Assembly (NCBI GenBank): GCA_019653755.1 | Contig: BPCL01000001.1 | Coordinates: 186,001-250,000, forward strand | Direction: 5' to 3' | DNA: 64,000 nt | Source: Woeseia sp. | GTDB lineage: Bacteria; Pseudomonadota; Gammaproteobacteria; Steroidobacterales; UBA11654 | Shown here: one piece after another, positions 10,066 through 19,945 of the stretch | Position numbering within the stretch: position 1 is the stretch's first letter | How the letters are laid out: every line of letters begins with the position of its first letter | Made by a program: the position numbers and the translations under genes | Notes under the pieces: generated by a model | The model's input: only the letters and a program-made list of their open reading frames with translations | Database searches by the model: none | What the model was told of the DNA's origin: nothing

Positions 10066-10821
10066 TTAGCTGTTTTCAAGCTCTACAAGTTCATAGTAAG
10101 TTTGCATGTATCCGCCCACAGCACCCTTGAGAAAAAGGAAATCACCATCATTAGTGCACCAGACATCATAAGGAGGATGTTCTTGAGGTAAACCAGGGGT
10201 TCCAACGAATCTGTAATGAAGAGCATCAAAGGTTCCTGCTTTAACGGTTACTGACTCTTCTCCAACAAATTCTATATTTGAGGTAATAGAGAAAAGCATT
10301 GGTCCAGTGGCACCTCTATGATCTGGAGAAGATAGCATCATCTCTCCGATGTTTTGAGGGTTTTCAGATTTTGAACGATCGAAAAGCCTTAAGTGCCAAG
10401 CGTCACAAGCAATGGCATGATTCTGGAATGTTTTGAGTTGCCCTTGGGTTTTCATTCTTTGGCTTACACGGCCCTCTAGCAATGTATCTGCTTCACATTC
10501 AGCAAATCCTTCACCAAAGTTAAACCAGCCTGAACCCATAAACTTGTCATCGACTGAAATTCTTACAAAACAATCTAAGGGCAACCAATTTTCATCCAAT
10601 GAATAAGTTATATCTCTCATAACTGCTGGTCGGTCATCTATTTCACAATGGGCTACTATTTTTCGATGCCCGTTCGCATGTTTGTTAATAATGAAATATT
10701 CTCGACCTCGTTCTTGGCCCTTGCGATCTTCTTTATCGCTTAAATAAATAATTTTACCGATAACAGTTTTATGATCTTTTTGTAAAATTTTCTCATCCAT
10801 CTTCTTTCTCGTTTCCTTCAT
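10066..10821 (-). CDS. Conserved-looking protein of unknown function
   Basis: A 251-residue protein that I do not recognise. The N-terminal 40 residues are charged and there is no signal peptide or membrane segment. The rest looks like an all-beta domain, with GWFNFGEGFAECEADTLL near 105 and VTVKAGTFDALHYRFVGTPG near 200, the latter reminiscent of DUF3108-like beta proteins. PPYDVWCTNDGDFLFLKGAVGGY lies near the C-terminus. It overlaps the upstream lipoprotein gene by 29 bases, or by 8 if translation starts at the internal ATG at 10800. The two are surely cotranscribed and probably act together. Confidence 0.6.
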   Translation of the reverse strand: MKETRKKMDEKILQKDHKTVIGKIIYLSDKEDRKGQERGREYFIINKHANGHRKIVAHCEIDDRPAVMRDITYSLDENWLPLDCFVRISVDDKFMGSGWFNFGEGFAECEADTLLEGRVSQRMKTQGQLKTFQNHAIACDAWHLRLFDRSKSENPQNIGEMMLSSPDHRGATGPMLFSITSNIEFVGEESVTVKAGTFDALHYRFVGTPGLPQEHPPYDVWCTNDGDFLFLKGAVGGYMQTYYELVELENS

Positions 10822-11302
10822 CTAATTCACGTGTTATTTGAGGTGATGAATCAGTTTCAGGTTCTACTTCTTGCATAGGCTCTGCCTTGCCAAAACGAAC
10901 CATTAGATTATAGTGTGCTGTTTCATCAAGTTCTGTAACCGACATAATGGAAAATCTTTCTGGGAAAATATTATCTGGAATAATTAGCTCGTCTCCAGCA
11001 AACCCACAAACTCTTCCAGTAAATGAGTTAAAACTAATCATATCCATGCCCCCATCATCTAGGTTTGGAGGGCTTACCTGTAAATGATAGGATCTTGATT
11101 TTGGTCTACCGTAAACAATTAGATTGCCCCTATCAAGAACTCTGTAATCTCGGATATCGATGGTATTAAAACAAGCTGCCTTTTTAGGTGCAGATTCGTA
11201 ATTGCTGTCGTCTCTTATTTCAGACTCATTACTACAGGCATTTACAGTGACCAGTATTAAAAATAAAGCCAGAATTTTTTGTTTTCTTTCTCTCTTTAAC
11301 AT
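10793..11302 (-). CDS. Putative lipoprotein of unknown function
   Basis: A 169-residue protein with a positively charged start, a hydrophobic stretch and a lipobox VNAC ending at Cys23, so it should be lipid-anchored after signal peptidase II cleavage. The mature part contains RDYRVLDRGNLIVYGRPKSRSYHL near residue 55 and an acidic, low-complexity C-terminus. A short domain with a central GRVCGFAGDELI may be metal- or disulphide-dependent, but I do not recognise the family. It overlaps the gene at 10066-10821 and is divergent from etfB. Confidence 0.6.
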   Translation of the reverse strand: MLKRERKQKILALFLILVTVNACSNESEIRDDSNYESAPKKAACFNTIDIRDYRVLDRGNLIVYGRPKSRSYHLQVSPPNLDDGGMDMISFNSFTGRVCGFAGDELIIPDNIFPERFSIMSVTELDETAHYNLMVRFGKAEPMQEVEPETDSSPQITRELDEGNEKEDG

Positions 11303-11407
11303 TTTGATTAAATTTACTGTAATTTTTTATAATTTTCAGTCAGAATACCACTCTAAAAATTATATATCTCTACTTCTTTAAAACGGACAATTACAAACAA
11401 CAGAAAG

Positions 11408-12163
11408 ATGGAAAAAATCCTTGTATGCATAAAACGTGTTATTGACTATAACGTCAAGATCAGAATAAAGCCTGATGAGTCAGGTGTTATCACTGATGGC
11501 GTTAAAATGAGCATCAATCCTTTTGATGAGATTGCCTTAGAAGAAGCATTGAGAATTAAAGAAAGTGGGAATGCGAATGAAGTCATTATAGTAAGCATTG
11601 GACCAGATGACACTCAGCAACAACTCAGAACAGGCTTAGCAATGGGTGCTGATAGGGCAATTCACATTGAGCACCCTACTCCCCTCGAGCCAATTCAGGT
11701 GGCAAAATTACTTTCCAGGATTGTTGAACAAGAACAGCCAGAGCTAATACTAATGGGTAAGCAAGCGATTGATGATGATGCAAATCAAACTGGGCAAATG
11801 CTGGCACAAATATTCTCTTATCCTCAAGCCACATTTGCTTCCAAAATAACTCTTACTGGCAATACTTTAGAGGTTGTCAGAGAAGTTGATCAAGGTTTAG
11901 AGATACTAGACGTAGATTTACCTGCAATCGTAACCGTGGATCTTCGATTAAATGAACCTCGTTATGTCAAGTTACCTGACATCATGAAGGCAAAAAAGAA
12001 ACCTTTAGAGGTTCTGGACCCAGTTTCATTAGATGTTAGTCTTGATCCATCGATTAAAGTTCTTAATGTTTCTGCTCCACCTCCAAGACAATCTGGAGTG
12101 ATGCTTGAAGATGCTTCCCAGTTGGTTAGCTCATTAAAGGAAAAAGGTCTTTTAAATGACTAG
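11408..12163 (+). CDS. etfB: Electron transfer flavoprotein beta subunit
   Basis: The beta subunit pairs with EtfA, holds AMP, and shuttles electrons from acyl-CoA and other flavin dehydrogenases to ETF:quinone oxidoreductase. At 251 residues it is normal length. It starts with the family signature [18 protein letters not shown], carries [16 protein letters not shown] near 36 and the signature-like [31 protein letters not shown] region near 160-185 (here VREVDQG). Its 3' end overlaps etfA by 8 bases, so translation is coupled. The dehydrogenase that feeds it is not obvious in the window. Confidence 0.96.
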   Translation: [251 protein letters not shown]

Positions 12164-13103
12164 CGACCAAAAAGTACTGGTTATTGCTGAACATTTTCAA
12201 GGAGAAATTATTTCTTCGACTAGTAAAGCTATTAATTGTGCTTCACAAATCTCATCCCAAGTTGATTTGTTAGTGCTATCAAATGACCCTAATCTCAGTG
12301 ATCACGCTTCACGATATGATGGTATTAATGAGGTTTTAGTTATTAACGATGATTTATTTGAAAATTCAATCGCATCTATAATGGCCCCAGTGATCGCAGA
12401 GATTGCTTCCTCCTATGATTATGTGCTTGCACCCTCCACAACCTTTGGTAAAGATTTAACACCTAGAGTTTCTGCAGTTTTGGATGTAAGTCAAATCACA
12501 GACATTATGGAAGTAATAGACAGCAGAACATTTAAACGGCCGGTTTATGCAGGGAATGCAATCGAGACAATAGAAATTAATCAAGGTCAAAAAGTTGTTG
12601 CTACTGTCCGACCAGCTTCTTTTAAAGATGTAGGGGATTCTAATAACGCTTCAGTAAAAATTTTAGATCTTCCATCTGTTGATATTCCTAACCACACCAG
12701 ATTTAAAGGAATACAGTCTGAAGTAAAAGAGCGGCCAGACCTTCAAGTAGCCTCGGTAGTTATCTCGGGAGGACGAGGGGTTGGAAGCGCAGAAAATTTT
12801 GAGATTCTCTACCAGCTTGCTGACAAATTGGGAGCATCTGTGGGTGCTTCTAGAGCCGCAGTAGATGCAGGATATGTGCCTAATGATATGCAGGTAGGAC
12901 AGACAGGGAAAATAATCGCACCAGATCTGTATTTTGCATTTGGAATATCAGGCGCCATCCAGCATATTGCTGGGATAAAAGATGCTGGAACTATCGTTGC
13001 AGTTAATAAGGATCCTGATGCGCCTATTTTTGAAATAGCCGATATAGGAATTGTTGCTGATCTTTTTGAATTTATTCCTGATTTTCTCTCAAAATTGGAT
13101 TAA
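12156..13103 (+). CDS. etfA: Electron transfer flavoprotein alpha subunit
   Basis: FAD-binding subunit of the cytoplasmic ETF heterodimer. The 315-residue protein has the C-terminal FAD domain with [39 protein letters not shown], and [20 protein letters not shown]-like sequence (here [13 protein letters not shown]), then [21 protein letters not shown]. The start overlaps etfB by 8 bases. The next gene, an MFS transporter, begins 7 bases after the stop and may share the transcript. Confidence 0.96.
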
Positions 13104-13110
13104 TTCTCCA

Positions 13111-14303
13111 GTGCAAACAAATCGGCCTTCAACCCTATTGCTAGGTTTTGCAAGTGGCATGTCGCCTTTTGCAATGGCCTTAGTTGTGCCTACTTTAGAG
13201 CTTTTTTCTCAGCAATACGATGCTCCTTATTCAAAAATACAATTTATTATTTCTGCCTATTTGTTTGGCTTAGCTTTAGCTCAACCGATTGTCGGGTTTT
13301 TATCCGATAAAGTGGGCAGAAGACCTGTAATGATTTACGGCATTATTCTTTTTTTGATTGCTTCATTTATCTGCCTGAAAGCCGAAACTTTAACAACACT
13401 GATTCTTGCTCGATTTATGCAAGGCATTGGTGCTAGTGTAGGAACTGTTATGTCTAGAGCCATTATTAGGGACACAACAACGGATAATGATTCTGCTAAA
13501 CCATTATCAAGAGTAGTTGCCATTATGGGTATGGCGCCGATGATAGCGCCTGTGGTTGGTGTTTTAGCTTTGGAATTTTTTGGTGATCCAAGTGGAATAT
13601 TTATAGTTACCCTGGTTCTGGGAATTCTCATTATCTTCCCAGTGATTTTTTTATTACCTGAGACGCTTGATAAGAATTTGCAAAAATCTAGAACAGAGCC
13701 GCTGTGGCATCAAAAGTATGCCGTGCTTTTAAAATCAAAGGTATTTATAGGGTCAACGATGGTTTATGGGTTTACCACGGGAAGTTTTTTTGCGTTATTG
13801 GCTGTTGCCTCAACAGTTTTTTCTAACGATTTAGGAATTGACGCAAGAGGTTTCGGGATAACCTGGAGTTGCATGACTTTGCTTTATGCGATTAGCTCAT
13901 ATTAGGGGGAAATTTATCAACACGTATTGGTTTGATGAAGGTTATGAAGCGTGGCGTAATAATCAATCTAGTTGCTGGTTTTTCAATTTACCTCTTAGTT
14001 AGCTTTCTTGGTACTAATTTGATCAGTATTTTAATACCTCTAACATTGATGTTCTTTGCACATGGTTTTATCGTCTCAATGTCATTGACAAAAGCGGTAA
14101 GTAATCGACCAGAGATAGCTGGATCAAGTTCTGGATTATCAAGCTCAATGGGCTTAGTAACCGGTGGATTGTTCAGTATCTTATCAGGGGCAATTTACGC
14201 AGGTGAGTTCTTACCCATTGCATCATTGGTCACTTTATCCACTGTACTTTGTGGTCTCAGTTACCTTTTGATTGCTTCAGGCGAGAAAGAAAATAATAGT
14301 TAA
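13111..14303 (+). CDS. Bcr/CflA-type MFS drug efflux transporter, frameshifted
   Basis: Inner-membrane proton antiporter of the MFS with about twelve helices and roughly 398 residues once joined. The GTG at 13111 follows the etfA stop and starts VQTNRPSTLLLGFASGMSP; an upstream start would lie inside etfA. GFLSDKVGRRPVMIYG is the MFS loop 2-3 motif and LARFMQGIGASVGTVMSRAIIRD the Bcr/CflA-like helix 4-5 stretch. The first frame ends at 13905; the continuation LILGGNLSTRIGLMK runs to 14303 after a one-base loss near 13892. The 3' end overlaps the converging gene at 14300 by 4 bases. Confidence 0.85.
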
Positions 14304-15025
14304 TTGACCCTGAATTCAACAGTTTGTTCCATTACAGAAGCTGCTTGATTAACTGGTAATTTCCCTGGCTTAGCAACCCCTATCCAGACTTCAACTAAAA
14401 GAAGGAACCATATTGTTAAAACAAATATTCTAGCCTTGGATAAACTCTCAGCCATGGCAATATCGTCCGCTTCATTGATTGTGTCATTAACAATGTTGTG
14501 GATCCCTTTTATAAACCCACCAATATATTTTCTAATCATGATTCCGCAAAAGATTAGGCCAGCAAAAACAATTAACTTAGCTCCTACCCAAGGGTCAGAA
14601 TCAAGTCTGTCAGTGTAATTAAAGGCATAGAAAACTGAGGCAAGAAGAGTGAAGACCATGATCCAACGAAAATAGTAATCAACTGTTGTCATTTTTTTCA
14701 CCAAGTCAGTGCCTTCATTAAAATGTATGTATATCAATGCACAAGTCCAAATTGGCCCAAGTAAAATAATGCCAACCATCTGCCAGAGAGGATGATCGAT
14801 GCCATAATAATGGGTCAAGATTCCGCCCACGGTCAGCATCATACTCAAACATAGTCTGGGAATAAGATCTAAATTCATCATGATTTTGCCAGCGGCTTGC
14901 CTAGCTTCTCGCGTGAGATTTTTATTGATTGCAAAACCACTGGAATAAAACACTCCGATGTCTCCTCCTAACCAATAAGCAAAAAGTAATAGATGCATTA
15001 ATAATGCTATATCTTCTCCTGACAT
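14300..15025 (-). CDS. Multi-pass membrane protein of unknown function
   Basis: A 241-residue integral membrane protein with about six or seven hydrophobic segments, beginning LLMHLLLFAYWLGGDIGVF. The arrangement, and a histidine in the first helix, recall CopD/DUF2269-like membrane proteins, but I cannot assign it firmly. A cytoplasmic-type loop with KGIHNIVNDTINEADD precedes the last helix. It begins 18 bases after a reductase gene ends on the same strand when read in the genomic order 16041 to 14300, so the two may share a transcript. Function is unknown. Confidence 0.65.
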   Translation of the reverse strand: MSGEDIALLMHLLLFAYWLGGDIGVFYSSGFAINKNLTREARQAAGKIMMNLDLIPRLCLSMMLTVGGILTHYYGIDHPLWQMVGIILLGPIWTCALIYIHFNEGTDLVKKMTTVDYYFRWIMVFTLLASVFYAFNYTDRLDSDPWVGAKLIVFAGLIFCGIMIRKYIGGFIKGIHNIVNDTINEADDIAMAESLSKARIFVLTIWFLLLVEVWIGVAKPGKLPVNQAASVMEQTVEFRVN

Positions 15026-15042
15026 TTTAACCCCCTAATATG

Positions 15043-16041
15043 TTATTGAATGGTGACGATGGTTTTACCAAAATTCTCTCCTCTCATCAGTTTACAAAAT
15101 TGAGCTGGAGCGTTTTCCAAGCCAAAAACCTCATCTTCTATATAATCTATTTTACCTGCTTTTAGCCAATCAGAAGCGATAGAAATAAAATCATCTTGTT
15201 TGTCGTAATGATCGTATACAACGACCCCTCTTATAGTAGCTCTAGATCCAACAATTGGCCCTAGATTCGGCCCAGGTGGCGGAGAATCTAAGTTGTATTG
15301 GGTCATGAATCCGCACAAAACTATACGTGCATGCATAGCTAGATTTCTTGTCATTATATTCAGTGTCTCTCCACCAACATTATCAAAATAAATATCCACA
15401 CCGTCTGGGCAAAGATCTTTGAGACGCTCTTCAATCTTTTCGGTCTTATAATTAATGCAATCAATGAACCCAAATTTATTTTTGACCACAGAGCATTTCT
15501 CTTCACTCCCTGCTATACCAATAGCCTTAGCACCATATATTTGTGCAATCTGGCCCACCATGCAACCCACAGGACCACTAGCTGCTGACACTACCACGTG
15601 ATCACCATCCTTTGGTTCTCCATAGACCGTCAATCCTGCATAAGCAGTTAAGCCAGGCATTCCCAAGATACCTAAGGCGGTGCTTAAGGGTGCCAATGAC
15701 GGGTCTAATTTTCTTACGCCTTCACCATCGGAGACACCAAACTCTTGCCAACCGTTTGAGCAAACCACAATATCCCCTTCACTGAAATTAGTGTGATTAG
15801 ATTTGACTACTTCAGAAACTGTCCTGCCAACAATTGTGTCACCCACATTTACTTTTTCTGAGTAAATGTGTCTTCCAGTTATTACTCCGCGTATATATGG
15901 GTCAAGAGAGAGATGAACGGTTTTAGTTAATATTTGGTTATTGGTGATCTCAGGAATATCTGTCTCGATAGTATCAAAGTCAGTAATCTCTGGAATCCCT
16001 ACAGGATTCTTTTTAAGAATGATCTGTTTGTTGGTGCTCAA
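15043..16041 (-). CDS. NADP-dependent MDR oxidoreductase (CurA/PTGR1-like)
   Basis: Zinc-independent medium-chain reductase that reduces alpha,beta-unsaturated ketones or aldehydes with NADPH. At 332 residues it is family length. HLSLDPYIRGVI near residue 47 is the hallmark of the leukotriene B4 dehydrogenase/CurA group, AASGPVGCMVGQIAQIYGAK near 155-172 is the nucleotide-binding turn, and DIYFDNVGGETLN lies near 217. Zinc-binding cysteines are absent, as expected. It follows the peroxiredoxin gene with 6 bases between them, so a joint role in handling reactive carbonyls or peroxides is plausible but inferred. Confidence 0.88.
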   Translation of the reverse strand: MSTNKQIILKKNPVGIPEITDFDTIETDIPEITNNQILTKTVHLSLDPYIRGVITGRHIYSEKVNVGDTIVGRTVSEVVKSNHTNFSEGDIVVCSNGWQEFGVSDGEGVRKLDPSLAPLSTALGILGMPGLTAYAGLTVYGEPKDGDHVVVSAASGPVGCMVGQIAQIYGAKAIGIAGSEEKCSVVKNKFGFIDCINYKTEKIEERLKDLCPDGVDIYFDNVGGETLNIMTRNLAMHARIVLCGFMTQYNLDSPPPGPNLGPIVGSRATIRGVVVYDHYDKQDDFISIASDWLKAGKIDYIEDEVFGLENAPAQFCKLMRGENFGKTIVTIQ

Positions 16042-16047
16042 GTTGAA

Positions 16048-16530
16048 TTAGAGTTGATCAATCATATAATCACAACTGCTGACTTTAAATTCACCACCGT
16101 CCTCAATATTTAGGATTTCCACTTCTCCGTCATTCACCACTATAGAGAATCTTTGTGATCGAGTACCCATTCCAAAGCCAGAGGCATCTAGTTCTAGACC
16201 TAGTGCTGAGGTAAATTCTCCATTGCCGTCTGAGAGCATTAAGACTTTTCCATCTGCGTTTTGACTTTTTCCCCAAGCATCCATAACAAAAACATCGTTA
16301 ACTGCCATACAAGCCACAGTATCTATCCCTTTGTTGGTGAGCTCATCAGCCTTTTCTACAAAACCAGGTAGATGTTGAAGAGAGCAAGTGGGTGTAAAAG
16401 CCCCTGGAACAGCAAATAAAGCCACTCTTTTACCTTCAAATAAATCTGTATAGCCTACCGGCTTAGGCCCTTCTTCACTCATCGTTGTAAAATTCACATT
16501 TGGAATTCTATCTCCTACACTTATGGTCAT
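16048..16530 (-). CDS. Peroxiredoxin, Prx5 type
   Basis: Thiol peroxidase that reduces hydrogen peroxide and alkyl hydroperoxides. The catalytic motif is PGAFTPTCS, with the peroxidatic Cys near residue 48, and the rest (HLPGFVEKADELTNKGIDTV, GMGTRSQRFSIVV) fits the Prx5/AHP1 class. I place the start at ATG 16530 because GGAGA lies six bases upstream; an ATG 72 bases earlier would add a tail not seen in the family. This gives about 160 residues, the normal length. A second Cys near the C-terminus (SSCDY) could be the resolving residue. The MDR reductase follows directly. Confidence 0.92.
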   Translation of the reverse strand: MTISVGDRIPNVNFTTMSEEGPKPVGYTDLFEGKRVALFAVPGAFTPTCSLQHLPGFVEKADELTNKGIDTVACMAVNDVFVMDAWGKSQNADGKVLMLSDGNGEFTSALGLELDASGFGMGTRSQRFSIVVNDGEVEILNIEDGGEFKVSSCDYMIDQL

Positions 16531-16594
16531 TATTTTCTCCTTAATTTTTTCTCTAGACTGGAATACGTCTATAGATATTTTATTACACTGGCGT

Positions 16595-17854
16595 TCATTC
16601 AACCATAAATAATGCTATTTTAGGGACAAAAGAAACAATTAATAATCCAGTAAGCATGATCAGTAGAAAAGGTATTGTTGCCTTACATACCGTCCAAAAC
16701 TTTTCCTTAAAAACTCCCATAGCCACAATCAGGTTAAGCCCTAATGGTGGTGTTAAATAGCCTATCTCAAGGTTCATGACCATAATAATTCCAAAATGTA
16801 CCGGGTCTATACCTTGAGCACTTGCAATTGGCCCTAACATTGGAGCAAGTATTAAAATGGCTGAACCAATATCGATAATGCAACCAATCAGAATCAAAAA
16901 CAGATTGATACCCAATAAAGCTGTCGTGGGGTTATCAATTCTCTGACTCATCCAAGCAACTAGGCTTTGTGGGACTTCTTCGTAGGTTAGAAAAACATTT
17001 AAACTCAGTGCAATCATTAACACTGGAAAGAGAGACCCAAGAAGCTTAGTAGTTTCTGCTATGACATCAAATAAGATTTCCCATTTCATCTCTTTATGGA
17101 TAAACGTCTCTACAATAATTGAATAAACAACTGCAACAGCAGCTGACTCAGTGGCAGTAAAATAGCCCGTATATATCCCGCCTAAGATAATGATTGGCAT
17201 CAATAAAGCCCAGACCCCCTTTTTGAGGGACGTTAGTATGTAATTCAAATTCCATGAACTTTCTCTGTGAGAAAAATTCTGCGTAATTGCATATCCGAGC
17301 ATCAATATTGTTAGAAGTAACGCTGGGCCAATACCAGCAATGAATAAATCCCCTATAGAAGTTTGAGTCATGATCCCGTATAAGATCAGAGGGATACTCG
17401 GGGGTACAACTATGCCAAGTGTCCCCGCTGCACAGAGAGCTCCTAAAGCAAAACTTTTTGGATAACCGGCATTAATAAGCGCTGGATACATTAATGTTCC
17501 AATAGCCAGTAAAGTTACGGTGCCCGATCCAGAGACTGCAGCAAATGCTGCACAGGAGAGTATCGTCGCAATAGCTAGGCCTCCCGGTATTGGTGCGGTA
17601 AGTGATTTCATTAAGTCAATTAATCTAGAAGCCATCCCCCCCCTGGACATTATATTTCCAGCCAGAATAAATAGAGGTATTGAGAGAAGAATGTCTTTAT
17701 TGGCAGCATCCCATGCATCGACAACGATATTACTGATTACCCCGTCACCAAAAGCCCAATAAGCATAAGCAGTTGCAGTTCCAAGGATTACAATAAGGTT
17801 TTGTCTTAAAAGAAATAAAACAATAATAATAATGGGTAAAAAAGCTGCTGCCAT
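16595..17854 (-). CDS. dctM: TRAP transporter large permease
   Basis: Twelve-helix inner-membrane subunit that drives sodium-coupled uptake in TRAP systems. The 419-residue protein has the DctM landmarks ALIPLFILAGNIMSRGGMA (here SIPLFILAGNIMSRGG), AFAAVSGSGTVTLLAIG and AAGTLGIVVPPSIPLILYG in its N-terminal half, and EIGYLTPPLGLNLIV near the end. Its start overlaps the dctQ stop by one base (TGATG). No periplasmic binding protein gene is adjacent, so the substrate cannot be inferred and the receptor must be encoded elsewhere if the system works. Confidence 0.92.
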   Translation of the reverse strand: MAAAFLPIIIIVLFLLRQNLIVILGTATAYAYWAFGDGVISNIVVDAWDAANKDILLSIPLFILAGNIMSRGGMASRLIDLMKSLTAPIPGGLAIATILSCAAFAAVSGSGTVTLLAIGTLMYPALINAGYPKSFALGALCAAGTLGIVVPPSIPLILYGIMTQTSIGDLFIAGIGPALLLTILMLGYAITQNFSHRESSWNLNYILTSLKKGVWALLMPIIILGGIYTGYFTATESAAVAVVYSIIVETFIHKEMKWEILFDVIAETTKLLGSLFPVLMIALSLNVFLTYEEVPQSLVAWMSQRIDNPTTALLGINLFLILIGCIIDIGSAILILAPMLGPIASAQGIDPVHFGIIMVMNLEIGYLTPPLGLNLIVAMGVFKEKFWTVCKATIPFLLIMLTGLLIVSFVPKIALFMVE

Positions 17855-18366
17855 CAGACTTCCTCCGAAACCAGCTCTTCAGTTTGGTTGTTGATGGGCC
17901 TAAGATTGGGATAGAAGGTATAGATTAAATGTCTTATAGAGGTTAGAAAAAAAGCAAGGGGAATAATAGCTTGAAAGGGCCATATCGCTATTCTTAAGAC
18001 AATCGATTGAACATTATCATTAAAGGTTTCGATGACCACCTGAGCAGCCACTATTGAAAACAATAAACAAAATACAAACATTAATCCTTCTTGGCATTGC
18101 TCAAGAAAGGGTTCCCAAGTTTTTGGGAGCCAATTGTCTGCAAATTTTGGCCTAAGGTGGGCAGCTTCTGACGAGGCAACACCGAGGCCAAACATAACAA
18201 CAAAAAGGTTTGCATAAACGCCAATTTGTCTTGACCAATGTAATCCTGCACCTGTTAATTCTCTTAGAGCGACGTCTGAGAACATAACTATAACAAGAAT
18301 CATAAATGCACCAAAAGTGATCCATTTTTCAAATTGAGTTATTTTATTTAATATTTTTTCTGCCAC
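17854..18366 (-). CDS. dctQ: TRAP transporter small permease
   Basis: Four-helix partner of the large TRAP permease. The 170-residue protein has hydrophobic segments around residues 15-35, 47-65, 90-110 and 130-150; the second is preceded by RELTGAGLHWSRQIGVYANLFVV, the usual DctQ region where an acidic/aromatic-rich helix leads into the membrane. It is the first gene of a dctQM pair, divergent from an aldehyde dehydrogenase gene 72 bases away. The usual dctP gene is missing from both sides. Confidence 0.88.
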   Translation of the reverse strand: MAEKILNKITQFEKWITFGAFMILVIVMFSDVALRELTGAGLHWSRQIGVYANLFVVMFGLGVASSEAAHLRPKFADNWLPKTWEPFLEQCQEGLMFVFCLLFSIVAAQVVIETFNDNVQSIVLRIAIWPFQAIIPLAFFLTSIRHLIYTFYPNLRPINNQTEELVSEEV

Positions 18367-18438
18367 GATATTAATCTGGGATAAATCTTAAATCATTGTA
18401 AACTATGAACTCTAACAATTTGAAATAATGAGGTAATC

Positions 18439-19944
18439 ATGGCAGAAGCTCAAGAAATCAATATATCTAACCAAGCAAGAGAATTTTTGGATTCCAATCA
18501 CCAGCTTCTAATTAACGGTGAATGGGTTGCATCAAAATCTGGCGATAAGATTGCAGTTATCGACCCAGCAACAGAAGAACAGATCTCAGAAGTAGATGCT
18601 GGTAATGCTGAAGATATTAATGATGCAGTAGCTGCAGCAAGGTCAGCCTTAACAGGAGAATGGTCAAAGATCCCTTCTCACGATCGCGCTCAAATATTGA
18701 ATAAATTAGCAGATGAAATTGAAATGAATTTCGATGTTTTATCAGAACTTGAGGTTTTAGATAATGGAATGCCGATGCCTTTGGCTCAATACTCGATAGC
18801 AAGTCATGGGACTGCCCTCTTGAGATATTACGCCAGTTGGGCGACGAAGATTCATGGCAGTACGATACCGGTTTCGCCTGGTGGCGCAATGAACGGTGAA
18901 TCTATTACATATACTCGTCGTGAACCTATAGGGGTCGTTGGTGCAATCATTCCTTGGAATTCACCTCTAATTTTTGCCATATTAAAATTAACCCCTGCTC
19001 TCGCTGCAGGATGTACCGTAATCTTAAAACCCGCAGAGTTAACCCCAATGACAGCCCTTTTTTTAGGAGAACTTATAAGGAATTCAGGAATTCCTAAGGG
19101 TGTTGTCAATATAGTCACTGGGTATGGAGAAACTGCAGGAGCAGCCTTAACTGAACACCACGATGTTGATAAAATTGCTTTTACTGGGTCAACCGAGGTG
19201 GGAAAGAAGATTGTTGAGGCTTCAATTGGCAACTTAAAGAAAGTTACCCTTGAATTGGGAGGCAAAAGTCCAGTGGTTGTTTTTCCTGATGCAGATTTGG
19301 AGAAAGTAATACCAGGGGCCGCTCGAGCTTGTTTTTTCTTGCAGGGACAGAATTGTATGGCGGGAACAAGATTGTTTGTTCATAAAGATATCTACGAGCC
19401 TGTTTTAGCAGGAGTGAAAGAGATGGCAGAGGCTTTTACGATAGGACACGGTTTAATTCCAACCAATGACTTTGGGCCATTGATATCAGCTACTCAAAAG
19501 GAACGAGTCATGGAGTACATCCAAATCGGCAAAGACGAAGGCGCTGATCTTATCTCAGGTGGTGAGTCAGTTGGCGATAAAGGTTATTTTGTGCAACCAA
19601 CAATTTTTTCTAATGTTAACGGTGATATGAGGATCGCTAGAGAAGAAATTTTTGGCCCGGTTCTATGCGCTGAATCATTTGATGATTCAGATCTTGAAAC
19701 TATTGCTAATAAAGCCAACAACACCAGTTACGGTCTATCTGGAAGTGTTTGGACACAAGACATTTCTGTTGCCCATAAGATGGCAATGTTGATTGACTCT
19801 GGTCAGGTAAGTATTAATTGTCACGCAGCTGTTGATCCAGCGATCCCTTTCGGAGGTAATAAGCAATCAGGGTGGGGTCGAGAATTTGGTCAAGAAGGAC
19901 TCGAGCCTTATCTTAAGACCAAGGCAACTACTGTCATTTTTTAG
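18439..19944 (+). CDS. NAD(P)-dependent aldehyde dehydrogenase
   Basis: Oxidises an aldehyde to its carboxylate in the cytoplasm. The 501-residue sequence has PWNSP with Asn174, FTGSTEVGKKI at 248-258, the general base Glu272 in LELGGKS, and the catalytic Cys306 in GQNCMAGTR. The C-terminus has PFGGNKQSGWGRE. The substrate is not clear; the sequence is of the broad betaine-/aryl-aldehyde group. GAGGTAATC precedes the ATG. It stands between the TRAP genes and a converging SDR gene, which ends two bases away. Confidence 0.93.
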   Translation: MAEAQEINISNQAREFLDSNHQLLINGEWVASKSGDKIAVIDPATEEQISEVDAGNAEDINDAVAAARSALTGEWSKIPSHDRAQILNKLADEIEMNFDVLSELEVLDNGMPMPLAQYSIASHGTALLRYYASWATKIHGSTIPVSPGGAMNGESITYTRREPIGVVGAIIPWNSPLIFAILKLTPALAAGCTVILKPAELTPMTALFLGELIRNSGIPKGVVNIVTGYGETAGAALTEHHDVDKIAFTGSTEVGKKIVEASIGNLKKVTLELGGKSPVVVFPDADLEKVIPGAARACFFLQGQNCMAGTRLFVHKDIYEPVLAGVKEMAEAFTIGHGLIPTNDFGPLISATQKERVMEYIQIGKDEGADLISGGESVGDKGYFVQPTIFSNVNGDMRIAREEIFGPVLCAESFDDSDLETIANKANNTSYGLSGSVWTQDISVAHKMAMLIDSGQVSINCHAAVDPAIPFGGNKQSGWGREFGQEGLEPYLKTKATTVIF

Positions 19945-19945
19945 C

